Assembly: GCA_015489295.1 (NCBI GenBank)
Contig: WGAB01000308.1
Location: 1-7,509 of the forward strand
Length of the DNA stretch: 7,509 bases
Origin: Caldifarciminota bacterium
GTDB taxonomy: Bacteria; WOR-3; Hydrothermia; WGAB01
Direction of reading: 5' to 3'
The notes under the pieces were generated by a model, which did no database searches, had not been told where the DNA came from, and saw only the letters and a program-made list of their open reading frames with translations. Positions 1-6,080 of this stretch are shown in pieces (position 1 is the first letter of the stretch; each line of letters starts with the position of its first letter). Both the position numbers and the translations under genes were made by a program.

Positions 1-23
1 CCCCTGCTCCGGGAGCCTGTGCC

Positions 24-1322
24 ATGACCCACGCCTTTTTCCTGCTCTCGCCCCTGATCGACACCCGGCCCTTTGAGGCCATGCAGTACTTCTTCAGCAT
101 CCTGTTGCCCACCGCCGTGATGCTCCTCATCCTGGGGCGGTGGCTTCTGGAGTTTGCGCTGTCCGACCGGGCCGTGGAGGTGCTCACGCCACCGGAACTC
201 TGGTTCCTGGCCTTTCTCGTGTACATGGCGCTCTTCGGCGTGCTCCTATCGGTGCCTTTGATGGGCCGGGAGATCCTGGGCGAGACCGGCATGGTCAAGA
301 GCGTGAAGCAATCCATCATGGTGGGCATCGCCGTCATGTTCTTTTTGGTGTCGGTGCGGATCGGCCGGCGGGAACGCCTGGAAACCGTGTATCGGGCCCT
401 GCTCTGGACCCTGGGCGCGCTCCTGGGGTACGGCCTGCTGGAATACCTGGAGTATGTGTACGGCGTGCCGCTGCTGCGGCCCATAGAGTACCTGCTGCAT
501 CCCCTGAAACCCGTGAGCGCGTATGGCCTGTACAGCGAGCGGCTGCGGCTGACCACGCCGGAGCCCTCCATGGCCGCTCCGTATCTCGTGATCTACGGGC
601 TCCTTGTGCTCTTCCTCCGGCAGAAACTGGGCAAGCGAGGGCTCGGCGTGCCCCTGCTGCTTCTGGCCGTGCTGGTGCTGCTCCTGGTGCTCGGCTCCAA
701 GGGGGCCCTGGTGAGCCTCCTCCTGGGCCTGTTTGTCACCACCTGGGTGGCCACGCCCTTCCTGCCGCGGCGGCTGGGGCGCGGCCGCATCTTCTGGGGA
801 AGCCTGGTGCTCTTCCTCGTGCTCACCGGCCTTTCGCTGGTATCCAAAACCGGCCGCGAACTCATGGCCCTGAGCGTCTACGAAAACACCGTGCTCACCC
901 GGGCCATTGAGATGCTGGTGGGGCTCAAACTCTTCGTGGAGCACCCGGTGTTCGGCATCGGCGCCGGCAACCTGGTGTTCTACTTCAACGACTACCTGAA
1001 CCGCGTGGGCATCATCAGCCAGGAGCTCTTCTGGGTGTTGAAGGGCCTGAGCAGCGATGTGGCCCTGGGCTACAAGAATCTGTTCATCGCCGTGCTCGCC
1101 GAAGGCGGGCTCGTGGGCTTTTTCCTGTTCGCCGGGTTCCTGGGCAGCGTGTTTCGGCAACTGCTGCGCACCCTGCGGCACGACCGCGCCGGCCTGTACC
1201 TCGTGCTGATCTTCGTGTTCATCCTGGGCACCATGATGTACACCGACGGCTTCAACCGCATCTACTGGTGGATCGGCCTGGGGCTTGTGGCCGGCCTCAG
1301 CCAGCGGTTTTCGGCGCCATGA
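24..1322 (+). CDS. O-antigen ligase/polymerase-family membrane protein (WaaL/Wzy-like)
   Basis: A 432-residue, very hydrophobic inner-membrane protein with about ten to twelve predicted membrane segments. It probably joins or polymerises lipid-linked polysaccharide on the periplasmic face of the inner membrane. Seen: a segment with GSKGALVSLLLGL (residues 224-236), the family's usual 'GSRG' helix; EHPVFGIGAGN (306-316), the loop typical of the Wzy_C domain; and YKNLFIAVLAEGGLVG (350-365), the usual 'h..yl..l.E.Gl.G' helix, followed by a last pair of helices near 391-427. The large periplasmic loop lies around 273-350. The ATG at 24 has GGGAG eight bases upstream, but the frame is open to the window edge, so an upstream start cannot be excluded. 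The end overlaps the flippase start (ATGA). Ligase and polymerase share this fold and cannot be told apart here. Codon use is GC-rich, like the flippase. Confidence 0.85.
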   Translation: MTHAFFLLSPLIDTRPFEAMQYFFSILLPTAVMLLILGRWLLEFALSDRAVEVLTPPELWFLAFLVYMALFGVLLSVPLMGREILGETGMVKSVKQSIMVGIAVMFFLVSVRIGRRERLETVYRALLWTLGALLGYGLLEYLEYVYGVPLLRPIEYLLHPLKPVSAYGLYSERLRLTTPEPSMAAPYLVIYGLLVLFLRQKLGKRGLGVPLLLLAVLVLLLVLGSKGALVSLLLGLFVTTWVATPFLPRRLGRGRIFWGSLVLFLVLTGLSLVSKTGRELMALSVYENTVLTRAIEMLVGLKLFVEHPVFGIGAGNLVFYFNDYLNRVGIISQELFWVLKGLSSDVALGYKNLFIAVLAEGGLVGFFLFAGFLGSVFRQLLRTLRHDRAGLYLVLIFVFILGTMMYTDGFNRIYWWIGLGLVAGLSQRFSAP

Positions 1323-2581
1323 CCCCCGTGTTCAGCCGGAAGGTGGGCCGCGACATCGCCTCCATTGCCGGAGGCCTTTCCTATGCCCGGCTGGTCCGGT
1401 TCGTGTTCTTCATCCTGCTGGGCCGGGCCATCGGCCCCCAGGCCCTGGGCGTGTACGCGGCCATCGTGGCCTTCATCCGCATCGTGGCGCCTTTGGCCAA
1501 CGGCGGCCTGCCCCATCTGTTTGTGCAACACCTGGCTGTTCACCGTGAGAAACCCTCGCCCCTCTTTCTGACAGGGTTTCTCGCCGCCCTGGTGAACTCC
1601 CTGCTGGCCGCCGCGGTGGGCACCCTGGGCTTTTCCCTGTTCTTCCGGTTCCTGTTGCCGCCAGGCATCATCGCCCTCTTCATCTTTGTGGAGGTGCTGC
1701 TGGCCAGCGGCCTGGAACTCTTCAAGGGCCTGTACCAGGGCCTGGAACGGTTCCCGCTGATCTCCTGGGTGATCTACTTCCTGTTTCCCACCCTGCGGCT
1801 GGCCGTGCTGGCGAGCCTTTTCCTTTTGCAGGGGCCCGAACTGGAACTCGCCCGGATCCTCGTGCTCCTGGAGCCGCTCCAGTTCCTGGCTCTGGTGCTG
1901 GTGTTCTTCTTTACGCTGCCGCGGCGGCTCTTCGTGGCCCGGCTGGACCCCGGGGCCCTGAAGCGGGGCCTGCCCTTCGCCCTGTCCACGACCTCCACCG
2001 AGATCTACGGCAATGTGGACAAACTCATGCTCTCCAAACTCGCCACTTCCTTTGTGGTGGGCGTGTACACCGTGGGGTTCCGCATCGTGCAGTACCTGCT
2101 GTTTCCCGTGATGTCGGGCCTTACGGTGTTTTATCCCAAGTTCTTCCGCCGGGGCACGCGGGGGCTCGGCGAAACCCTGCGCCTGGGCCTGGCCGTGCTG
2201 CCCTTCAGCATGGGCTACGCGGTGCTTGTGGTCCTCGCCCTGGCCCTGGTGGGGAAATGGGTGATCCTCTGGCTCTTCGGCGCCCGCTACGCGCCGGCCG
2301 TGGGGCTGATGCGCGTGCTCAGCCTCACCCTGCTGGTGCGGTCGGTGAGCCTGGTGCTGGGGGATGCGCTGACCGGTGCGGGCTATCAGGTGAAGCGCAC
2401 CGCGGCCATCTTTGTGGCCGTGGGGGTGAACTTCGTGCTGAACCTGGTGTTGATCCCGATCTGGGGCGGCTACGGTGCCGCCTGGGCCACGGTGTTTTCA
2501 GAGGTCTTTTTGCTCGGGGCCTTCCTGTACCTCATCTGGCGGTACCGCCACGCCGTACCACCACCGCCACGCACTTCTTGA
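1319..2581 (+). CDS. Polysaccharide flippase, Wzx/RfbX (MOP superfamily)
   Basis: A 420-residue membrane protein of the MATE/MOP exporter type. Such proteins flip undecaprenyl-linked sugar units across the inner membrane. Seen: an N-terminal amphipathic start followed by SYARLVRFVFFILLGRAIGP (21-40) and GVYAAIV (44-50), the usual 'a...g..llaR.LGp..fG.y' opening. A central STEIYGNVDKLMLSK (226-240) precedes VGVYTVGFRIVQYL, the conserved 'd...lg.l.....vG.Y..a.ri' block. LNLVLIPIWGGYGAAWATVFSE (374-395) matches the family's 'LIP.yG..GAA.AT' signature. About twelve helices are expected. I chose the ATG at 1319 because its ATGA overlaps the preceding stop and gives a normal N-terminus. An in-frame start at 1268 would add 17 atypical residues lying entirely within the upstream gene. 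There is no clear ribosome-binding site, so translation is probably coupled. The last 50 bases overlap the convergent Wzz gene. Confidence 0.9.
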   Translation: MTPVFSRKVGRDIASIAGGLSYARLVRFVFFILLGRAIGPQALGVYAAIVAFIRIVAPLANGGLPHLFVQHLAVHREKPSPLFLTGFLAALVNSLLAAAVGTLGFSLFFRFLLPPGIIALFIFVEVLLASGLELFKGLYQGLERFPLISWVIYFLFPTLRLAVLASLFLLQGPELELARILVLLEPLQFLALVLVFFFTLPRRLFVARLDPGALKRGLPFALSTTSTEIYGNVDKLMLSKLATSFVVGVYTVGFRIVQYLLFPVMSGLTVFYPKFFRRGTRGLGETLRLGLAVLPFSMGYAVLVVLALALVGKWVILWLFGARYAPAVGLMRVLSLTLLVRSVSLVLGDALTGAGYQVKRTAAIFVAVGVNFVLNLVLIPIWGGYGAAWATVFSEVFLLGAFLYLIWRYRHAVPPPPRTS

Positions 2582-3617
2582 TGCCGGCGTCCTGCAGGAG
2601 TTGGAGGATCCGCTGGACCTCCGATTTCCCGGTTTGATCGGCCACCAGAAAACAGAGCGCGGCCTCGGCGCCGGGATAGGCCACGAGGGCCGTGGCCCGG
2701 TCGGGCAGCGGCCCCACCGGATGCCAGCCCTCCAGGAGCCGGTCCAGGTCTTCGCCCACGGCCTCCTGCAGGATCCGCCGCACCTCCTCTTCCCGGAGGC
2801 CCTGGAACCACAGGAGCAGCCGGGGTGCCGAGGCCAGCGAGAGGTCCACGAAGGCGTGCTTCAGGGCCTCGGCCTCCTCCGGGAAGCCCAGGGGCTCCAG
2901 GTCCTGGCTCAGGAACAGCAGGTCCAGGGGATCCCGCACCTGCCGGCGCCGGAGTTCCCGCCAGGAGAAGAAGAGGAACCCCAAAAGGGACGAAAGGAAG
3001 AGCGTCAGCAGCACATTCAGGGTGGTTTTGGGGCTGGCCTTCTTTTCGGGCGGATACGGAGGGTCCAGCACCTTCACAAAGGGCTTGATGGGGCTGATCT
3101 TCAGGGTGTCGTTCAGGGCTTCCACCACCCGCAGGTACTCCTGCACGATGCGGGCCGAAAGCCGGGGATCGCGTTCCCGGAAGCCCACGACGATGGTGCC
3201 CAGGGTTAAGTCGGTTTCCACCTTCAGGCGGTCCTGGGCCTTCTTCAGCAGGAAATAGCGGGAGGTGTCGTGCCACAGGGTGTCCAGCCGCAGGTTGCGG
3301 ATCACCGACCAGGAAACGCGGTCGCTCTGGAACAGGGCCATAACCACCTCGGAGGAGGTACCGCCCTCACTCAGGCCAGGTACCAGGCTCTTGAGCCAGC
3401 CGGCCCCGGCCAGGAGGTCCTGGGAGGGCGGCAGCAGCACGGCCCGGGCCTCGTAGGTTTTGGGGATCACGAAGAGGGAGAGCAGGCCCATGACGAAGCC
3501 CAGCGCCAGGGCCACCTGGGCGGTGGGGCGCCAGGTCTTGCGCACGAGGGCCCGCAGCACCCGGGAACTCAACCGGAACCCGGTACCCCGTTCTTCGGTG
3601 TGCAGTTCTCCAGCCAT
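2532..3617 (-). CDS. Wzz/GumC-type polysaccharide co-polymerase with a degenerate BY-kinase-like tail
   Basis: A 361-residue inner-membrane protein of the chain-length determinant (Wzz/PCP) family, which sets polysaccharide length together with a Wzy polymerase. Seen: a basic N-terminus, a first membrane helix (about 33-51), then YEARAVLLPP (55-64), the usual beginning of the periplasmic domain. A Pro-rich DPPYPPEKKASPK (185-197) sits just before the second helix (about 200-217), the hallmark of the family. The 140-residue cytoplasmic tail ends in CFLVADQTGKSEVQRILQLL (322-341) and then CVAVVVRR, which resembles the last strand-helix-strand of CpsD/Wzc-type tyrosine kinases ('viLVv..g.T....v..al.lL...g..v.GvVlN'). 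No Walker A or Tyr-rich tail is present, so it is probably not catalytic. Ribosome-binding site GGAG (3629-3626) is eight bases before ATG. It lies 15 bases after the endonuclease gene and converges with the flippase. Confidence 0.85.
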   Translation of the reverse strand: MAGELHTEERGTGFRLSSRVLRALVRKTWRPTAQVALALGFVMGLLSLFVIPKTYEARAVLLPPSQDLLAGAGWLKSLVPGLSEGGTSSEVVMALFQSDRVSWSVIRNLRLDTLWHDTSRYFLLKKAQDRLKVETDLTLGTIVVGFRERDPRLSARIVQEYLRVVEALNDTLKISPIKPFVKVLDPPYPPEKKASPKTTLNVLLTLFLSSLLGFLFFSWRELRRRQVRDPLDLLFLSQDLEPLGFPEEAEALKHAFVDLSLASAPRLLLWFQGLREEEVRRILQEAVGEDLDRLLEGWHPVGPLPDRATALVAYPGAEAALCFLVADQTGKSEVQRILQLLQDAGIKKCVAVVVRRGGTAR

Positions 3618-3625
3618 CGGCGTTT

Positions 3626-3639
3626 CTCCGATTCAGGCG
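3626..3639. repeat. 14-base direct repeat, copy A (Wzz side)
   Basis: CTCCGATTCAGGCG, identical and in the same orientation as 5893-5906. Read on the minus strand it contains the endonuclease stop codon (TGA, 3635-3633) and the GGAG ribosome-binding site of the Wzz gene. Confidence 0.8.
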
Positions 3640-4496
3640 GCCAGGTCCAAGGGCAAATCTGCGATGTCCCTCAAACGACGGCCGTCAACCATCGTGTGAA
3701 ACAGGTCCAGCAAGCCTCGCTCGCCATGCGATGGTGCATACGCCTGCAGTGCTTGCTCCAGCTCGGGTAAGGCCACATGGTAAACGCAGTCCAGATCGCC
3801 GGTGCCCAGGGCTAACGAAGCCAAACGGTTGGGATGGGGTTCAGCGGTGACGACGACGATGTGGGGGGTATGCCCTTTGCGGTTGCGGATGAGATTCAGG
3901 GCCTCGGTACGGACGTTCTGGGCGCGATCGCTACGCATGGTCCATTTACAGGATATGCTGGCGTGGAGGAGCAGATGTTCGTTGTTGACCTTTCGTAGAG
4001 GGGTGAGGTACGCAATGTCCCGTTGATTGGGGTTCAAGAGTTTTTGGTTCTGGTTGATCTGGGCATCTTCCAGAGGGCGTCGAGCGATCACGATGTCCGG
4101 ATGAATGAGATAGTCCCCCAACGCTGCATGCAAATCTGGATGGGTTCGTAAGGCAGCTTTTAAATCTGCCAGGTGCTGATACTGGTCGAAGCGGTGCAGG
4201 TCGCCGGAGACTTCAAAGAGCCAGGGACCTGGGCGTAAATGGTGAAGCCTGGCAAACGCCTCTTTCAGAAAATCCAGGGTGACGCTCTCGAACGATTTGC
4301 CCACGGTTTGGGGGGGCTTTGCCTGGGCCGGGGGTTTGGCTCGTAGAAGGCGACAGACGCGTTGCCACATTTCCCTGGCCAGAGTAAGGCTGGCTCGGTT
4401 GCTCCGGTCTGCATTGTTGGGCACCCCGTTCACGATGCTCAAGACCTCAGAGCACAGGCGGCGGTGGTACTTGTCTCGGAGGCGCGTCCATTCCAT
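3633..4496 (-). CDS. Type II restriction endonuclease, NgoMIV family (predicted GCCGGC)
   Basis: A 287-residue protein, almost exactly the length of NgoMIV (286, from memory), which cuts GCCGGC as a tetramer. Seen: P133-D134, then a long spacer to S182-C183-K184, and E198. This is the PD...SxK...E variant active site of the NgoMIV/Cfr10I/Bse634I group. SCKWTMRSDRAQN (182-194) carries the R188-S189-D190-R191 motif, which in NgoMIV contacts the central CCGG. E70 and Q63 fall at the positions I recall for NgoMIV, where Gln63 and Arg227 read the outer G:C; R224 here is the likely equivalent of Arg227. All hallmark residues are present, so it should be active. The ATG overlaps the methyltransferase stop (TAATG), so methylase is made first. 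The stop codon lies inside a 14-base repeat that brackets the cassette. GC is lower than the neighbouring polysaccharide genes. No controller gene is visible. Confidence 0.92.
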   Translation of the reverse strand: MEWTRLRDKYHRRLCSEVLSIVNGVPNNADRSNRASLTLAREMWQRVCRLLRAKPPAQAKPPQTVGKSFESVTLDFLKEAFARLHHLRPGPWLFEVSGDLHRFDQYQHLADLKAALRTHPDLHAALGDYLIHPDIVIARRPLEDAQINQNQKLLNPNQRDIAYLTPLRKVNNEHLLLHASISCKWTMRSDRAQNVRTEALNLIRNRKGHTPHIVVVTAEPHPNRLASLALGTGDLDCVYHVALPELEQALQAYAPSHGERGLLDLFHTMVDGRRLRDIADLPLDLAA

Positions 4497-5830
4497 TATG
4501 CGGCTCCTCTGGGTTTCATAAACCCCAGGACGTACTCCTGGTGCATCCGCCGTTCAATTTGGGAATCCCCGGGTTGATGCCGGGCGGGCATCATGCGCCG
4601 GTTGCGATCCAGGCGCCGCACGCCGGTATGGATCCATTCCAAACCCACCTGCTGTCCAATTGCGGCAAGGGCCTCAGGGGTTTGGGTTGAACGTCCCCGC
4701 ATCGTGCTGTCGCCCACCACCACCACGGCAAAACCTCCGGGCTGCAGCACCCGGGCCATTTCCAGCAGTACCCGGCGCATTTCCGAGAAATACCGATGCA
4801 GGACCTTGCCCTTTTTGGGGTCCAGGTCGGCAATGGCCTGTACGGCCTGCTGGGCTTCCTTTGGGAGGGGTTCCAGAAGCACACCGTGGGTTGTTTCCCC
4901 ACCAATGTACTCCCTTCGCATAGCGCTGAGCTGGCGTATCGAGTAGCCCCACCAGACCAGGGTAAATTTGTGGGCCCGCATGTAGTCAATGGCGTTGCTG
5001 GCATAGGGCGGTGAGGTCACGATGAGGCGCACGCGGTTCTCCGGAAGCGGCAGCGCTTGCGCATCGCCCTGCCACAGGGCGCAGGTAAGGGGCGTACGAA
5101 CCTCCGTGCGGAGCAGGATTTGGGCCAGACGCAAACCCCGCTCTCGAAAGGCTGCCAGAGCGGAACGGGGGGTTCTTTGGATCCGGTGGGGCCGGGTGTG
5201 GGACAGATCTCGGGCCAGAGCGACGCTCCCTCCTTTCGCAATGATGATGCCCGAGAAGGTCACCCGTAACCAAACCTTGAGATTCTCGTCTTCCTCTTCG
5301 TTGATGGCCTTGCTCAAAGCAAGCAGTTCTTGCTGCGTTTTTGGGAGGAACCAGTAGTCCAGGAAACGGCGGGTTTCTTCGTCGAAGGCCTTTTCCCAAG
5401 AGTGCAGCAACTCCTGGCTTTGGTTTAGGAGGCTTTCGGCCTGATGGGCCACGCGATTCACAGCCTTCGCCAGCAAGGTAGGGGGTACCGGATGGCATTT
5501 CGCCCAGGCAACTTGCAGGGCCAGGGGATCGATGTCTCCGCCCAGGGCCACGCGACCGGCATACGCTGCCTCGACTACGGTGGTGCCCGATCCCATCATC
5601 GGGTCCAGCACCCAGTCCCCGGGCCGGGTCAGATTTTGAATAAACAACCGAGGCAGTGCAGGGGGGAACTTGGCCGGAAACGGATGAACACGATGAAGGG
5701 CTGGATCCGCATGGTGATGAAAATCCAGGTCGCTTTTCAGCAATGCCTGGAAACGCTTGGAGGCTTCTTCCACATTCTCGGGGGGTGGTGTAGATTCTCG
5801 CCACAGTGGAAACAGGGATTGTTCAAACAT
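4496..5830 (-). CDS. Site-specific DNA amino-methyltransferase (probably N4-cytosine) of the restriction-modification pair
   Basis: A 444-residue methyltransferase that should protect the partner endonuclease's sites using S-adenosylmethionine. Seen in order: HPFPAKFPP (49-57, motif X-like), VLDPMMGSGTT (74-84, motif I), GDIDP (98-102, motif II), a helical stretch of about 170 residues, then LIVTSPPYASNAIDYMRAHK (269-288, catalytic motif IV), and VLQPGGFAVVVVGDS (361-375). TSPPY is usual for N4-cytosine enzymes. Motif I before IV with a long insert suggests the alpha-type order. I chose ATG at 5830 because GAGGAG (5842-5837) lies six bases upstream and motif X sits at a normal distance. Alternative starts at 5848 (ATG) and 5869 (GTG) lack a good site and lie closer to, or upstream of, a possible -10 box. 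The NgoMIV partner enzyme is, as I recall, a 5-methylcytosine type, so this pairing is not the standard one. Confidence 0.9.
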   Translation of the reverse strand: MFEQSLFPLWRESTPPPENVEEASKRFQALLKSDLDFHHHADPALHRVHPFPAKFPPALPRLFIQNLTRPGDWVLDPMMGSGTTVVEAAYAGRVALGGDIDPLALQVAWAKCHPVPPTLLAKAVNRVAHQAESLLNQSQELLHSWEKAFDEETRRFLDYWFLPKTQQELLALSKAINEEEDENLKVWLRVTFSGIIIAKGGSVALARDLSHTRPHRIQRTPRSALAAFRERGLRLAQILLRTEVRTPLTCALWQGDAQALPLPENRVRLIVTSPPYASNAIDYMRAHKFTLVWWGYSIRQLSAMRREYIGGETTHGVLLEPLPKEAQQAVQAIADLDPKKGKVLHRYFSEMRRVLLEMARVLQPGGFAVVVVGDSTMRGRSTQTPEALAAIGQQVGLEWIHTGVRRLDRNRRMMPARHQPGDSQIERRMHQEYVLGFMKPRGAA

Positions 5831-5836
5831 CAGCCT

Positions 5837-5842
5837 CTCCTC
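5837..5842 (-). promoter_or_regulatory. Ribosome-binding site of the methyltransferase gene
   Basis: GAGGAG read on the minus strand, six bases before the ATG at 5830. It decides between three in-frame starts. Confidence 0.7.
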
Positions 5843-5860
5843 GCCCATGTCGCGTGTTGT

Positions 5861-5866
5861 AGTATA
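5861..5866 (-). promoter_or_regulatory. Possible -10 box of a cassette-borne promoter
   Basis: TATACT on the minus strand matches TATAAT in five of six bases, with a predicted +1 near 5854 and a leader of about 24 bases to the methyltransferase ATG at 5830. No acceptable -35 lies 15-18 bases upstream. It may be weak, activator-dependent or chance. Confidence 0.35.
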
Positions 5867-5892
5867 CACACTCCGCCCCCGTAGAAATCCAC

Positions 5893-5906
5893 CTCCGATT
5901 CAGGCG
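5893..5906. repeat. 14-base direct repeat, copy B (promoter side)
   Basis: Identical to 3626-3639. It lies just after the stop of the small leader ORF (5913) and upstream of the methyltransferase. The flanking bases differ on both sides from copy A, so the match is exactly 14 bases. Confidence 0.8.
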
Positions 5907-5912
5907 TACCTG

Positions 5913-6011
5913 CTAAGTTGTCATCCACCGGGCCCAGAGTTTCTCGGGGGTCAGGCCGAAACGCTGAAAATCCCACAGCTTCGGGGGAAATCGGACCGGG
6001 AATCCGCGCAC
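5913..6011 (-). CDS. Possible 32-codon leaderless small gene or leader peptide
   Basis: A GTG-started ORF of 32 codons ending in TAG. Its first base is exactly the predicted +1 of the strong promoter at 6018-6046, so the message would be leaderless. The peptide is basic and aromatic, with three Trp, two KLW tripeptides and the C-terminus ARWMTT. I counted 23 of 32 third positions as G or C, compatible with the host's coding style. I do not recognise a family. It ends seven bases before repeat copy B, so before the cassette arrived it would have been the gene directly in front of wzz. It could be a leader peptide, a small protein, or chance within an untranslated leader. Confidence 0.35.
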   Translation of the reverse strand: MRGFPVRFPPKLWDFQRFGLTPEKLWARWMTT

Positions 6012-6017
6012 GCCGCA

Positions 6018-6046
6018 ATTATAGATGAGCGGTTTTCAGGGGTCAA
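6018..6046 (-). promoter_or_regulatory. Strong sigma70-type promoter driving the leader and restriction-modification/wzz operon
   Basis: On the minus strand: -35 TTGACC (6046-6041, five of six), a 17-base spacer, and -10 TATAAT (6023-6018, six of six). Predicted +1 is 6011. It lies after the thioredoxin-like gene (ends 6081) and before the small ORF, the methyltransferase, the endonuclease and the Wzz gene, all in the same direction. It is outside the repeat-bounded cassette, so it probably belonged to wzz originally. Confidence 0.75.
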
Positions 6047-6048
6047 CA

Positions 6049-6075
6049 CAGCGCGTTTTTCGCTCTGCCGCGCTG
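6049..6075 (-). terminator. Hairpin after the thioredoxin-like gene, possible terminator
   Basis: CAGCGCG (6049-6055) and CGCGCTG (6069-6075) form a perfect seven-pair stem with a 13-base loop. It sits six bases past the stop codon of the minus-strand gene and just upstream of the -35 box at 6046. There is no T-run after it on the minus strand, so it is not a standard intrinsic terminator. Confidence 0.35.
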
Positions 6076-6080
6076 CCGGG

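Larger units (their letters stand above)
3626..5906 (-). mobile_element. Putative inserted restriction-modification cassette bounded by 14-base direct repeats
   Basis: The methyltransferase and endonuclease genes lie between two identical copies of CTCCGATTCAGGCG (plus-strand reading) at 3626-3639 and 5893-5906. GC is lower inside: I counted 32/60 in bases 4081-4140 and 36/60 in 4201-4260, against 41/60 in 1441-1500. Deleting one repeat plus the interior would leave an intact promoter, leader and ribosome-binding site for the Wzz gene. There is no recombinase or transposase inside, nor terminal inverted repeats, so the mechanism is unknown: passenger of a site-specific recombinase, or repeat-mediated illegitimate recombination. 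That it is an insertion is inference; the repeats and gene content are seen directly. Confidence 0.55.

Noticed and set aside
246..1181. Long minus-strand ORF (311 codons) opposite the ligase gene
   Set aside because: It is low-complexity Gln/His/Glu-rich translation, a typical antisense shadow of a Leu/Val-rich GC-rich membrane gene.
2470..3276. 268-codon minus-strand ORF in another frame of the Wzz gene
   Set aside because: It is a Pro/Gly/Arg-rich shadow; the overlapping frame has membrane helices and the Pro-rich Wzz motif.
5868..5877. Near match to the ops/JUMPstart element (GGCGGTAGYGT) on the minus strand
   Set aside because: It lacks one internal T (GGCGGAGTGT) and lies inside the presumed cassette, so it is not convincing as an RfaH-type site.
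5830..6018. 62-codon minus-strand ORF whose TGA overlaps the methyltransferase ATG (TGATG)
   Set aside because: It starts with TTG upstream of the predicted +1, overlaps the better small ORF in another frame, crosses the repeat boundary, and shows no helix-turn-helix of a controller protein.
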